This document shows positions 24,586-31,790 of a stretch of DNA of 64,000 nucleotides, one piece after another. This DNA comes from Kitasatospora sp. GAS204B (lineage in GTDB: Bacteria; Actinomycetota; Actinomycetes; Streptomycetales; Streptomycetaceae), in contig NZ_JARZAG010000018.1 of NCBI RefSeq assembly GCF_029892155.1, positions 1-64,000 on the forward strand, read 5' to 3'. The notes under the pieces were generated by a model. It was not told where the DNA came from. It saw only the letters and a list, made by a program, of their open reading frames with translations, and did not search any database. The first letter of the stretch is position 1. Every line of letters starts with the position of its first letter. A program made the translations under genes and the position numbers.

Positions 24586-25258
24586 GGCGCCCCGGCCCGG
24601 GTTCGCCGAACGGCTTGCGGACCAGGAGGGTGACGCTCGCCCGCTTCACCCCTTCGCCGGGCTGCTGGACCAGCTGTGCGGTGCGGACGAAACCCGCCTG
24701 GTCCAGCAGCTCCGCGATCCGCGGTGCCGGCAGCAGGTACCACGCGTAGGACACCGGGTGATCGCCGTAGGCCCGGGTCGGACTCAGCTGCTCGCCGTCC
24801 CCCACGTGACCGGCGAGCATCAGGTGACCGCCCGGCGCCAGCACGCGATAGCACTCCGCGAAGACCGCCGGCAGGGCTTCGGGCGGCGTGTGGTGGGTGG
24901 AGAAGTGAGCCAGGATGCCGCCGAGTTCGTCGTCCCCGAGCTCCAGCGCGGTCATCGAGCCCAGCTCGAAGCGCAGCTCCGGATAGGCCTGGCGAGCCAG
25001 CTCGATCATCCGCGGTGACAGGTCGACCCCGAACGCGGACAGTCCCGCCCTCGCCAGATGCGCCGTCAGATGGCCGGGCCCGCACCCCAGGTCCGCGACC
25101 GGCCCCGCGCCGGCGGCCAGCACCAACTCCGCGAACGCGGCCAGCATCGCGCGCGACAAGGGGGCGAACTCGGCGGGCTTCATGACGCCCCGTGCGTAGT
25201 CGACGGCGACCTCGTCGTACGAGTCCCGGACGGCGGCGAGGTAAGCAGGTTCGGTCAT
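24572..25258 (-). CDS. class I SAM-dependent methyltransferase
   Basis: Protein of 228 aa with the Rossmann methyltransferase motifs: VADLGCGPGHLTAHLARAG (motif I), GVDLSPRMIELARQAYP (motif II), LGGILAHFSTHH (post I) and LAPGGHLMLAGHV (motif III). It resembles the small UbiE/Tam-like group; the acceptor is unknown. The ATG overlaps the stop of the upstream GNAT gene (ATGA), so the pair forms a coupled operon. Confidence 0.85.
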   Translation of the reverse strand: MTEPAYLAAVRDSYDEVAVDYARGVMKPAEFAPLSRAMLAAFAELVLAAGAGPVADLGCGPGHLTAHLARAGLSAFGVDLSPRMIELARQAYPELRFELGSMTALELGDDELGGILAHFSTHHTPPEALPAVFAECYRVLAPGGHLMLAGHVGDGEQLSPTRAYGDHPVSYAWYLLPAPRIAELLDQAGFVRTAQLVQQPGEGVKRASVTLLVRKPFGEPGPGRLTAR

Positions 25259-25773
25259 GCGCCTGAATCCAGCCAAAGCCGCCAGTCGTTGCTGCGCATC
25301 AGGGTGCCGCTGCCCGCCGGGTACTCGAAGTCGCACGGGCCGGCGAGGCTGAAGCCGAGACGGTTGCAGAGGGCGTTCGAGGAGGCGTTCTCGACCGACG
25401 GGAAAGCATACAGGTACCCGGGGGTGCCGGGCTGTCGCGCGGCCTCGCGCACGACGGCGATCAGCGCCGTGCCGGCCGCCGCCGCGATGCCGCGCCCCTG
25501 GTGGGGCGGCAGGACGTTCCAGCCGGTCTCGTAGATCTGCTCGCCCTGCCAGTCGCGCTGGTGATAGGCGATGCTGCCGACCATCTCCTCGCCGAGCAGG
25601 ACGGCGAACATGCAGCCGCGGCCGGTCTGCGGCATGGCGAGGTAGCGGCGGTGCCGGGCGAGCAACTCCTCCTCCGGTTCGGGGCCGCCGACGTGGTGGC
25701 GCATCTGCGGGGTGTTGATCCGCCGCAGCAGGGCGAGCGCGGACTCCGACCAGGGTTCGAGATGGATCTCCAT
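25255..25773 (-). CDS. GNAT family N-acetyltransferase (RimJ/RimL type)
   Basis: Protein of 172 aa: GNAT fold with the acetyl-CoA loop PPHQGRGIAAAAGTALI and the C-terminal strand ASSNALCNRLGFSLAGPCDFEYP. The small size and the ENASSNALCNRLGF segment fit the group acting on protein N-termini or small amines; the substrate is not predictable. The start at 25773 is chosen for domain fit (MEIHLEPWSE); a ribosome binding site is weak. Operon leader for the methyltransferase gene. Confidence 0.8.
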   Translation of the reverse strand: MEIHLEPWSESALALLRRINTPQMRHHVGGPEPEEELLARHRRYLAMPQTGRGCMFAVLLGEEMVGSIAYHQRDWQGEQIYETGWNVLPPHQGRGIAAAAGTALIAVVREAARQPGTPGYLYAFPSVENASSNALCNRLGFSLAGPCDFEYPAGSGTLMRSNDWRLWLDSGA

Positions 25774-25929
25774 GCGGGGCAGCCTGCCATGCTCCGGGGT
25801 GCTCGGGCACCCCATTTCCGCGCCCGCTCGACCGCTCTGACCTGCGCGGCAGGCTCGCGGGCGACGGTGGCGCGCGCGAACTCCGTTGGTACCTCGATCA
25901 TTCCGGCACTCCAGCCGCCTGACGATCCG

Positions 25930-26658
25930 TCAGCCGTACAGCCCCACACCTTCGCCGGCCGCTGCCCGGACCAGGATGGCGGCCAGCTCGACCGGGGCGG
26001 AGAGCATCGGGAAGTGGCCGGTGGCCAGCTCGAAGAAGGTGACCCCGGGCTCGGTCAGCTTGGCGAACCGGGGGTCCCCACTGCCGTGCAGGGCACGGGC
26101 CACCTCCAGGCTGAGGCCGTTGTCCAGGCAGAACACGCCGGTGGTGGGCAGCTTGCGCCAGGCGCCGGTCAGCTCGATCGGGTCGGTGAGGGTCGCGGCG
26201 GGATGCGGGGTGGCCAGGCGGTGGTACCGCTCCAACTCGGCGGCGGGGATGCCGGCCGGCTCGCTCGGCACCGGCAGCACACCGTCCTCGATCGGGCCCG
26301 AGATCCCGTTCCCCGCGAAGCTCGTCAGCACGGACTCGCCGTTCTCCGGCATCCCGGTGTCCACGAACACCACCCGCTCGACCTGGCCCGCCCGCTGGTC
26401 GGCAGCAGCCAGCGCGGGGAAGGCCGCGTAACTGTGGGCCACCAGCGCCACCCCCGGCCCCTCCGCATCGAGCAGTTCCCGCACGTGCGCGGTGTGCTCG
26501 GCGAGCCCGATGCTCCCGACCCCCTCCCCCGCGCGCTCGCCCAGACCGGGCAGCGTCACCGGCACCGCCCGGTGCCCGCCCGCCGTCAGTTCGGCGGCCA
26601 CCGCCTCCCAGGCCCAACCACCCATGAAGAGACCGGGGACCAGCAGAAACGTCGTCAT
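25930..26658 (-). CDS. alpha/beta hydrolase
   Basis: Protein of 242 aa similar to the small plant-MES/haloalkane-like hydrolases found as salicylate-ester or pyrethroid-hydrolase-type entries. The oxyanion strand FLLVPGLFMGGWAWE, the nucleophile elbow LVAHSYAAF (Ser-His-Ser variant G/A-H-S-Y) and the late His in ELATGHFPMLSAP are present. GAGGT lies 5 nt before the ATG. A hairpin (CTGACG-ATC-CGTCAG) sits at its 3' end. Confidence 0.82.
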   Translation of the reverse strand: MTTFLLVPGLFMGGWAWEAVAAELTAGGHRAVPVTLPGLGERAGEGVGSIGLAEHTAHVRELLDAEGPGVALVAHSYAAFPALAAADQRAGQVERVVFVDTGMPENGESVLTSFAGNGISGPIEDGVLPVPSEPAGIPAAELERYHRLATPHPAATLTDPIELTGAWRKLPTTGVFCLDNGLSLEVARALHGSGDPRFAKLTEPGVTFFELATGHFPMLSAPVELAAILVRAAAGEGVGLYG

Positions 26659-26751
26659 GGCTGACCTCTTTCGTAGCGTTGCCGTGCTGCTGGACGGACC
26701 CTAGGACCTCCCCCAGGGGGAGATTCCCAGCCAGCTCGTGGCGCGCCTGGA

Positions 26752-26757
26752 TAAGGT
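26752..26757 (+). promoter_or_regulatory. -10 hexamer of a probably leaderless promoter (GNAT gene)
   Basis: TAAGGT ends 6 nt before the ATG at 26764; no Shine-Dalgarno. Same architecture as at 12186, 28479, 38533, 40208 and 61562. Confidence 0.5.
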
Positions 26758-26763
26758 CATCGG

Positions 26764-27333
26764 ATGATCACCGATGACCTTGCCCGAGGCAGCCGCGTCG
26801 CCATCCGATCCCTGCGGCAGGAGGACCGCGCCGAGTTCACCCGGCTCGCCCGTGCGAACGCGGAACTCCACCGCCCCTGGCTCGCCCCGCCGACCACGGA
26901 CGCCGAGTTCGATGCCTACCTCGCGCGGTTCGAGGACCCGGCCGCCCGTGCGTGCTTCGTCATCTGCCTGGCGGAGACCGGCGAGCTCGCCGGATACGTG
27001 GCCGTCAACAACATCGTGCACGGCGCCTTCCGCTGCGGCGCGCTGGGCTACGGTGCGTTCGTGGCGGGGCGCGGACTGGTGGCCGAGGGTGTCGACCTCG
27101 TCATCCGGCACGCGTTCACCGAGCTCGGGCTGCACCGCCTCGAAGTCAACGTCCAGCCGGAGAACCTCCGATCCATCGCGCTGGCCAAGCGGCTCGGGTT
27201 CCGACTCGAAGGCTTCTCGCCGGACTTCCTGTTCATCGACGGGGCCTGGCGAGGACATGAGCGCTGGGCGATCACGGCGGACATGGTCGACGGCCTCGCG
27301 CAAGGCCCGCTCCGGAGGGCGGCCACTGGCTGA
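26764..27333 (+). CDS. GNAT family N-acetyltransferase (RimJ/RimL type)
   Basis: Protein of 189 aa. The opening LARGSRVAIRSLRQEDRAEF and the core FRCGALGYGAFVAGRGLVAEGVDLVIRHAFTELGLHRLEVNVQPENLRSIALAKRLGFRLEGF are the RimJ/RimL pattern, in which protein N-terminal amines or related substrates are acetylated. Complete length. The start has no Shine-Dalgarno but a well-placed -10 box. Its stop codon lies inside the left copy of the ~70-nt repeat that borders the island. Confidence 0.85.
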   Translation: MITDDLARGSRVAIRSLRQEDRAEFTRLARANAELHRPWLAPPTTDAEFDAYLARFEDPAARACFVICLAETGELAGYVAVNNIVHGAFRCGALGYGAFVAGRGLVAEGVDLVIRHAFTELGLHRLEVNVQPENLRSIALAKRLGFRLEGFSPDFLFIDGAWRGHERWAITADMVDGLAQGPLRRAATG

Positions 27334-27395
27334 CACTCCGTCAGCTGTCCATCGCTTGCGCCATCGTGATCAGCGATCATGCTGCCAGCGGACGA
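27326..27395. repeat. left copy of ~70-nt imperfect repeat bordering the island
   Basis: Pairs with 37556-37626 in direct orientation: about 55 of 71 positions agree by hand alignment, including an uninterrupted GATCATGCTGC core and the hairpin CTGAC-ACTCC-GTCAG. Read on the minus strand both copies encode M-I-A-D then G-x-L-T-x-C-Q-P-x-A-A, with most differences at silent positions in that part. The two copies enclose 10.2 kb. Confidence 0.7.
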
Positions 27396-27405
27396 CCGGC
27401 GGCGG

Positions 27406-28434
27406 CTACCTGCCGAGTGCTTTTTTGGCGATGAGCGCGGTGGCGGTGTCGGTGATCGTCTGTTCGGTGGGGCGGGGCTGCCAGCCGAGTTGGGTGCGTG
27501 CTTTGCCGCTGTCGACGAGCCTGGTGCGGCCGAGCTCGGAACGCACCATCGCCATCTGCGGGTTGCGCCGCGCGAGCAGTTTGACGACGAGGTCGGGCAT
27601 GGTGCGCGTGGGTACCTTGGCGGTTTCGTTCGGGAGCTTCTCGCGCAGGATGCGGGCGATGTCCCGGTACCACAGGAAGGTGCCCGAGCCGAGGTAGCGC
27701 TGGCCTGCGGCGGCCGGGCTGGTCATGGCGAGGATGTGGAGTTCGGCGATGTCGCGCACGTCGACGATGTTCCAGCCGATGTTCGGCAGGGCGGGAATCT
27801 CGCGGGCGAGCAGGCGGCGGATGATCTCGACCGTTCCTGGCCCGTTCGGTGTGCCCAGTGTGGGGCCCTGCATGAACGTCGGGAGGACGGCGGTCAGTTC
27901 GAGCCCGGTGGCGGCGGCGAGATCCCACGCGTCGCGCTCGGCGAGGATCTTGGAGTCGGGATAGGCGCGAAGTGGGGTGCCGGACGGCGCGGTCCAGGTC
28001 GTCTCGGTCGCGGGTGTGTCCGGGTCGCCGGTGTCGGCCGTGACGCCGGAGGAGGTGAACACGGCACGCCTGACCCCGGCGCGGGCGGCGGCGCCCAGGA
28101 CGCGGCGGGTGCCCTCACGTGCGGTGGTGATGAGATCCACGCCCGAGCCGAAGGGCATCGGCGAGGCGGTGTGCAGCACGTGGTCGGCACCCGCGATCGC
28201 CTCGTCCCAGCCGTCGTCGCCGAGGAGGTCGGCGGCCGCGAACTCGATGGTCGCGGCTGCCTGCTCGCCTGCCTGCCCACTCACGGCGTCGCGTACCTGC
28301 TGCGCTCTGTCGAGGCTGCGCACGGTGGTGCGCACCCGGTAGCCGCGCTGGAGCAGGCCCGTGATCACCCAGCCGGCCAGGTAGCCGGTTCCGCCGGTGA
28401 CGAGCACCGTCTCATTGACGTTACTGTCGGTCAT
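27406..28434 (-). CDS. NAD(P)-dependent extended SDR reductase (dihydroflavonol-reductase-like)
   Basis: Protein of 342 aa. The Rossmann motif VLVTGGTGYLAGWVITGLLQRGYRV opens the protein; the catalytic pair Y-x-x-x-K is YPDSK (about residues 163-167) with the upstream Ser in VFTSSGV. It would reduce a carbonyl of a small molecule. GGAGGG lies 4-5 nt before the ATG. Divergent from a MarR regulator across only 56 bp that contain an inverted repeat, so it is the likely target of that regulator. Confidence 0.85.
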   Translation of the reverse strand: MTDSNVNETVLVTGGTGYLAGWVITGLLQRGYRVRTTVRSLDRAQQVRDAVSGQAGEQAAATIEFAAADLLGDDGWDEAIAGADHVLHTASPMPFGSGVDLITTAREGTRRVLGAAARAGVRRAVFTSSGVTADTGDPDTPATETTWTAPSGTPLRAYPDSKILAERDAWDLAAATGLELTAVLPTFMQGPTLGTPNGPGTVEIIRRLLAREIPALPNIGWNIVDVRDIAELHILAMTSPAAAGQRYLGSGTFLWYRDIARILREKLPNETAKVPTRTMPDLVVKLLARRNPQMAMVRSELGRTRLVDSGKARTQLGWQPRPTEQTITDTATALIAKKALGR

Positions 28435-28444
28435 CTAGCCCTCC

Positions 28445-28471
28445 AATGTCATTGAGTTTCTCATTGATATT
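28445..28471. promoter_or_regulatory. MarR operator candidate
   Basis: AATGTCATTGAG-TTT-CTCATTGATATT, a 12-bp inverted repeat with two mismatches, lies in the 56-bp gap between the divergent reductase and marR-type genes and overlaps the expected promoter region of both. Confidence 0.55.
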
Positions 28472-28478
28472 TGGAAGG

Positions 28479-28484
28479 TACCAT
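28479..28484 (+). promoter_or_regulatory. -10 hexamer of a probably leaderless promoter (MarR gene)
   Basis: TACCAT ends 6 nt before the ATG at 28491, with no Shine-Dalgarno. The operator candidate at 28445-28471 covers the -35 region, consistent with autorepression. Confidence 0.5.
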
Positions 28485-28490
28485 AGGTCC

Positions 28491-28958
28491 ATGACCGCAA
28501 GCCATGACGCGAAGGCACCGACGACTCGTCCTGCGGACGTCGAGCGGAAAGCCGAGATCGTCCGTGTTCTCCTGGAGGTGGGAAACTCCGCGGACGCGGT
28601 CGTGGCCCAGGTGCTCGGCGAGTTCGGGGTCCCGACTTCCGTCGCCGGCACGCTGAGGGCACTCGCCCCGGGAACCGAACCGCCGACGATGCGGGAGGTG
28701 GCAGCCCGCCTGCGCTGCGACCCTTCCACGGTGAGTCTGGCCGCCGACAAACTCCAGAGCATGGGACTCGTCGCCCGTCAGCCCCATCCCGCCGACGGCC
28801 GCAAGCGCACCCTGGCCCTCACCGAACAGGGACACGAACTGTGGGAGGCGCTCAGGACACGACTGCACGCCTCCGGGCTGTTCGCCGGTCTCGACGCGCA
28901 GGAACAGGACACCCTGCTCGCGCTGCTGACGAAAATGCGAAACCCGCAACGTCCATAG
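28491..28958 (+). CDS. MarR family transcriptional regulator
   Basis: Protein of 155 aa. Winged-helix signature PTMREVAARLRCDPSTVSLAADKLQSMGLVARQPHPADGRKRTLALTEQGHELWEAL, with the D-x-R-x3-L wing. It probably represses the divergent reductase and itself, releasing on binding a small phenolic or electrophile. An upstream in-frame ATG at 28446 would run through the operator and is unlikely. The following gene starts close behind. Confidence 0.88.
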   Translation: MTASHDAKAPTTRPADVERKAEIVRVLLEVGNSADAVVAQVLGEFGVPTSVAGTLRALAPGTEPPTMREVAARLRCDPSTVSLAADKLQSMGLVARQPHPADGRKRTLALTEQGHELWEALRTRLHASGLFAGLDAQEQDTLLALLTKMRNPQRP

Positions 28959-29018
28959 CCGATGCTGCGTCAGCCCTCCGCGCCCCACGGTGGACCCGGA
29001 ATGATGCAGGGCATGGAC

Positions 29019-30164
29019 ATGGGTGTGCACAGGGTGCTGTTCTTCCCGCGAGAGGCGGTGGCCCTCGATGTCGCTCGGGAGCTGTCGGACCTGGGATGCC
29101 GGTTCGTCGCGGTTCGTGCGGGCCAGGGCGAGAGGCTGTGGAGCGTCTCCTCCCTCGCCGTCTATCCGGTACCCGAGGACGGGCCGGAGCAGCTAGGGCC
29201 TTTCCTCCAGGACGAGAAGCGCAGGTTCGCAGCGTTGGCCCGCAGCCGGGGCGGCGCCCTGCTCACGCACGTCCACAGTTCGTCGGGCGGTGTACCCGCC
29301 TTCTCCCGCGACGGACTCGTACACGAGGACGCCACGGCCCGCATCGCGCTCCCCGCCCCGCTGCCGGGCCCGCGGTCGCTGCCGCCGGGCGCACCGCGGT
29401 GGGAAGGCCTGGACTTCGGGGACCCGGGGACCGAGATCCGTGAGGCGGTTGCCGTGGCGAAGCGGATGCACGGATCACCCGGGGCGGTGCCGCACCTTCT
29501 CGAGTTCCTCATGGACGACGCCATCCTCGACGAGATCGACGAACCCGGCGAGGGCACCCGGGAGTTCCTGGCGGACCTGGTGCGGATGGCACACCACATG
29601 CCCACCCGGGACGCCGGCGCGGTGTTGATCATCCCCTACCTGGCCGAACTCGCCCGCTCGCAGGCCATGTCGCCAGGTGCCCGGACGAGCCTGCTCCACG
29701 TGCTGCTCGGATACGCCTCAGAACTCGACGCCACGGCCGCCGCCTTCGCCGACTGGAGTGCGATGGGCGGCCGGGTCGACGTTCGGCACTTCACGCGTCT
29801 GCGCGACGCAGTCGTGACAGAGATTCCGAGTCTCGTCCCGGCCTGGGACCGGGAGACCGACGCCGCCCGCTTCGTACTCGTATCACTTGCCACCTTCTGC
29901 CCGGCGCAGACCGCATCCCTCGTGCGTCCCCGCCTGGCCGACATCCCGGCACCCCAGGGCACCGACCGCGCCGATGCACTCGCCCTGGCGACTGCCCTGC
30001 TCGGAGAGGACACCAACGCCCTGGACATGGCGTTGCATCAGATAGCCGCCTGGGACAGCACCCTCGCCGAACAACTCGACAGCCCGCATACCCCTCGCCC
30101 CCAAGCCGCCCGCGCGGCCCTGGCGGCCTGCGTCAGACGAGACGTGCCCGATGCATTGAGCTGA
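29019..30164 (+). CDS. hypothetical protein, RraB-like N-terminus plus helical repeats
   Basis: About 381 aa, family not recognised with certainty. The first ~60 residues (HRVLFFPREAVALDVARELSDLGCRFVAVRAGQGERLWSVSS) resemble the ferredoxin-like RraB/DUF695-type fold. The rest is alpha-helical and Ala/Leu-rich, like HEAT-type repeats (AVLIIPYLAELARSQ...ARTSLLHVLLGYASE), as in uncharacterised actinobacterial proteins with contact-immunity or scaffold roles. Start choice: ATG 29019 has AGGG at 7 nt; ATG 29013 and ATG 28962 (3 nt behind the marR stop) are in frame. Confidence 0.6.
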   Translation: MGVHRVLFFPREAVALDVARELSDLGCRFVAVRAGQGERLWSVSSLAVYPVPEDGPEQLGPFLQDEKRRFAALARSRGGALLTHVHSSSGGVPAFSRDGLVHEDATARIALPAPLPGPRSLPPGAPRWEGLDFGDPGTEIREAVAVAKRMHGSPGAVPHLLEFLMDDAILDEIDEPGEGTREFLADLVRMAHHMPTRDAGAVLIIPYLAELARSQAMSPGARTSLLHVLLGYASELDATAAAFADWSAMGGRVDVRHFTRLRDAVVTEIPSLVPAWDRETDAARFVLVSLATFCPAQTASLVRPRLADIPAPQGTDRADALALATALLGEDTNALDMALHQIAAWDSTLAEQLDSPHTPRPQAARAALAACVRRDVPDALS

Positions 30165-30307
30165 TGACGTCCTGAAGACAGCGTCCGACGCCGTCCGGGA
30201 GCGTCCGGGACGGTGCTCGGCCAGTTGTTTTCCGTTCCACCGGGCGGTGAGCTTCGGGTGTGCCCCGGGCCGACTCCGGGGCGGAACCGACTCACTGGAG
30301 GAGCTCC

Positions 30308-30676
30308 ATGCGATTCACCAAGACCAGGAAGCGCGCCACGGCTGCCGTGCTCGCCGCGGTGGCGATGGGCGTGATCGGGGTGGGCAGCGCGACCTCGGCC
30401 CAGGCCGCCGAGGGCACCTGGACGGTCCGCAGCGGCGGCTGCGTCGCGCTGGAGAAGATCGAACTCCAGGGCGGCCACGACCACATGGCGATCGATCCGA
30501 TCGCCGACCCCAGCGGCTGCGAGTTCGGCATCTGGGACCGGAACGCCAACCAGTGGACTTACGGCCCGACCACCAGCGGCTCCGAGTCGCCGTGGTACTA
30601 CGACGGCCCGAACATGAGCCTGGAGGCGTGTCTGTGGGGGCCGCGCAGCGCAGAGTCGTGCGGCCCGATCAACTGA
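30308..30676 (+). CDS. small secreted four-cysteine protein, copy 1
   Basis: Protein of 122 aa with a signal peptide ending AQA-A (about residue 34). The mature part has four Cys in the frame GGC...SGCEFGIWDRN...WYYDGPNMSLEACL...SCGPIN. It is paralogous to the product of 30880-31233: the same Cys order, the G-C-x-F-x-I-x-D motif, Y-x-G-P and a final C-x-P-x-N. No known family. GGAGGAG lies 4 nt before the ATG, and the region around the start is nearly identical in both copies. Confidence 0.75.
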   Translation: MRFTKTRKRATAAVLAAVAMGVIGVGSATSAQAAEGTWTVRSGGCVALEKIELQGGHDHMAIDPIADPSGCEFGIWDRNANQWTYGPTTSGSESPWYYDGPNMSLEACLWGPRSAESCGPIN

Positions 30677-30879
30677 GCACGGTGCGGTGAGCGAGGCAGG
30701 AGCGGGCCCTCGCGGGTCCGCTCCCGCCACTCGACTGCCGCGAGGGCATGACCCGAGGGCATGACGCGAACCCAACCATCCGGCTGCGCCCGGACGATGA
30801 CGCCCTCGAAGGACGCCCGAGATTCGTTCCCCACCCCGGCGCCGAGTCCGGCTCCGGACCTCGTCACTGGAGGAGTTCC

Positions 30880-31233
30880 ATGCGATTCACCACAACTGCC
30901 GGACGCGCAGCGGCCGTTGCGCTAGCGGCGGCCACGCTCGGCCTGGGCGCCACAGCCTCGGCCCAGGCCGTAACGATAGGCGGCGGCACGACCATCACCA
31001 ACGGCGGCTGCTCCGTGCTGGTGGAAGTCATGAACGGCTCAGTGGTCGTCGAAGGGTCCGCCCACAACGGCGGTTGCTCCTTCAGCATCTTCGACTCAAC
31101 CAGCGGGAGATGGCTCGTAGAAGGACCGGCTCCCCTCGCGGGGGCCTGGGTCTACACGGGCCCTTTCGGGAAGCTGACAGGCTGCCTGTCATCGACCCTG
31201 ACCGGTACCAGGGTGTGCGACCCTCTCAACTGA
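30880..31233 (+). CDS. small secreted four-cysteine protein, copy 2
   Basis: Protein of 117 aa, paralogue of 30308-30676. Signal peptide ends SAQA-V (about residue 29). Mature region: GGCSVLVEV...NGGCSFSIFDST...WVYTGPFGKLTGCL...VCDPLN, again four Cys with matching spacing. GGAGGAG precedes the ATG and the first 12 bases of the gene are shared with copy 1. A tandem duplication that has since diverged strongly in the mature part. Its 3' end overlaps the convergent XRE gene by 45 bp. Confidence 0.75.
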   Translation: MRFTTTAGRAAAVALAAATLGLGATASAQAVTIGGGTTITNGGCSVLVEVMNGSVVVEGSAHNGGCSFSIFDSTSGRWLVEGPAPLAGAWVYTGPFGKLTGCLSSTLTGTRVCDPLN

Positions 31234-31539
31234 GCATGGACCCGAACGCTCCGGGACGGCGTACGGCAGCAGTCGAGGCACCACGCGTTCGACCGGCTCC
31301 ATACCCGGCTGCGGCTCCTGCTGGCCGCGTACCGCGGCCAGCAGGCGGTCGCGGTCGGCCGGGTCCAGGCCCAGGGCCATGGCCAGCCGCGTCACCGACG
31401 ACAGGCGAGGCCGCCGCCGCCCCGACTCCAGCACGCTGATCGCATGCGTCGAGACACCTGACTGTTCCGCGAGCCCCTCCTGCGTCAACCCGGCCGACAA
31501 CCGGTACTGTCGCAGCAGCGTTCCGAAATCCCCCGGCAT
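31189..31539 (-). CDS. short XRE-type regulator, probably truncated
   Basis: Protein of 116 aa. Residues 3-62 form an XRE helix-turn-helix (FGTLLRQYRLSAGLTQEGLAEQSGVSTHAISVLESGRRRPRL...LAMALGLDPADRDRLLAA). This head is typical of large streptomycete regulators that continue into an NB-ARC/ATPase or TPR part, but here the frame ends after ~45 unrelated residues that overlap the neighbouring gene. GGAGG lies 5 nt before the ATG, so it may still be expressed. Likely a remnant of a larger regulator. Confidence 0.6.
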   Translation of the reverse strand: MPGDFGTLLRQYRLSAGLTQEGLAEQSGVSTHAISVLESGRRRPRLSSVTRLAMALGLDPADRDRLLAAVRGQQEPQPGMEPVERVVPRLLPYAVPERSGPCSVERVAHPGTGQGR

Positions 31540-31688
31540 GATCGCCTCCGAACAGTGGTCACTCCGCGGGAGTGACGACGCTCTGCGCGAGTGACGACGG
31601 CAGGAACGGCCCGGCGCCCCGGACGCGTACCCCCGTGGGCGACTCCCGGCCTGCAACCCTGGCGGTCCCTGACAACAAAGCATCATAG

Positions 31689-31714
31689 AACGCCAAGCAA
31701 ACGCCATGGAACGC
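31689..31714. promoter_or_regulatory. helically phased AACGC direct repeats
   Basis: AACGC occurs at 31689-31693, 31700-31704 and 31710-31714, i.e. at 11- and 10-bp steps, in the gap between the divergent XRE fragment and the HTH-transposase gene. Direct repeats with one-turn spacing are the layout of SARP-type activator sites. Confidence 0.35.
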
Positions 31715-31790
31715 TCAGTCGGTGTTGGCCAGGATGGTCCCCAGCACACGCCGGATCGGCCGAGCGGGCCGATCCCTCAAGGGGGGACGT

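Noticed and set aside
25913-25935. Third copy of the island border repeat
   Set aside because: Shares only the hairpin-forming CTGAC...GTCAG and a few flanking bases, as expected for similar terminator stems.
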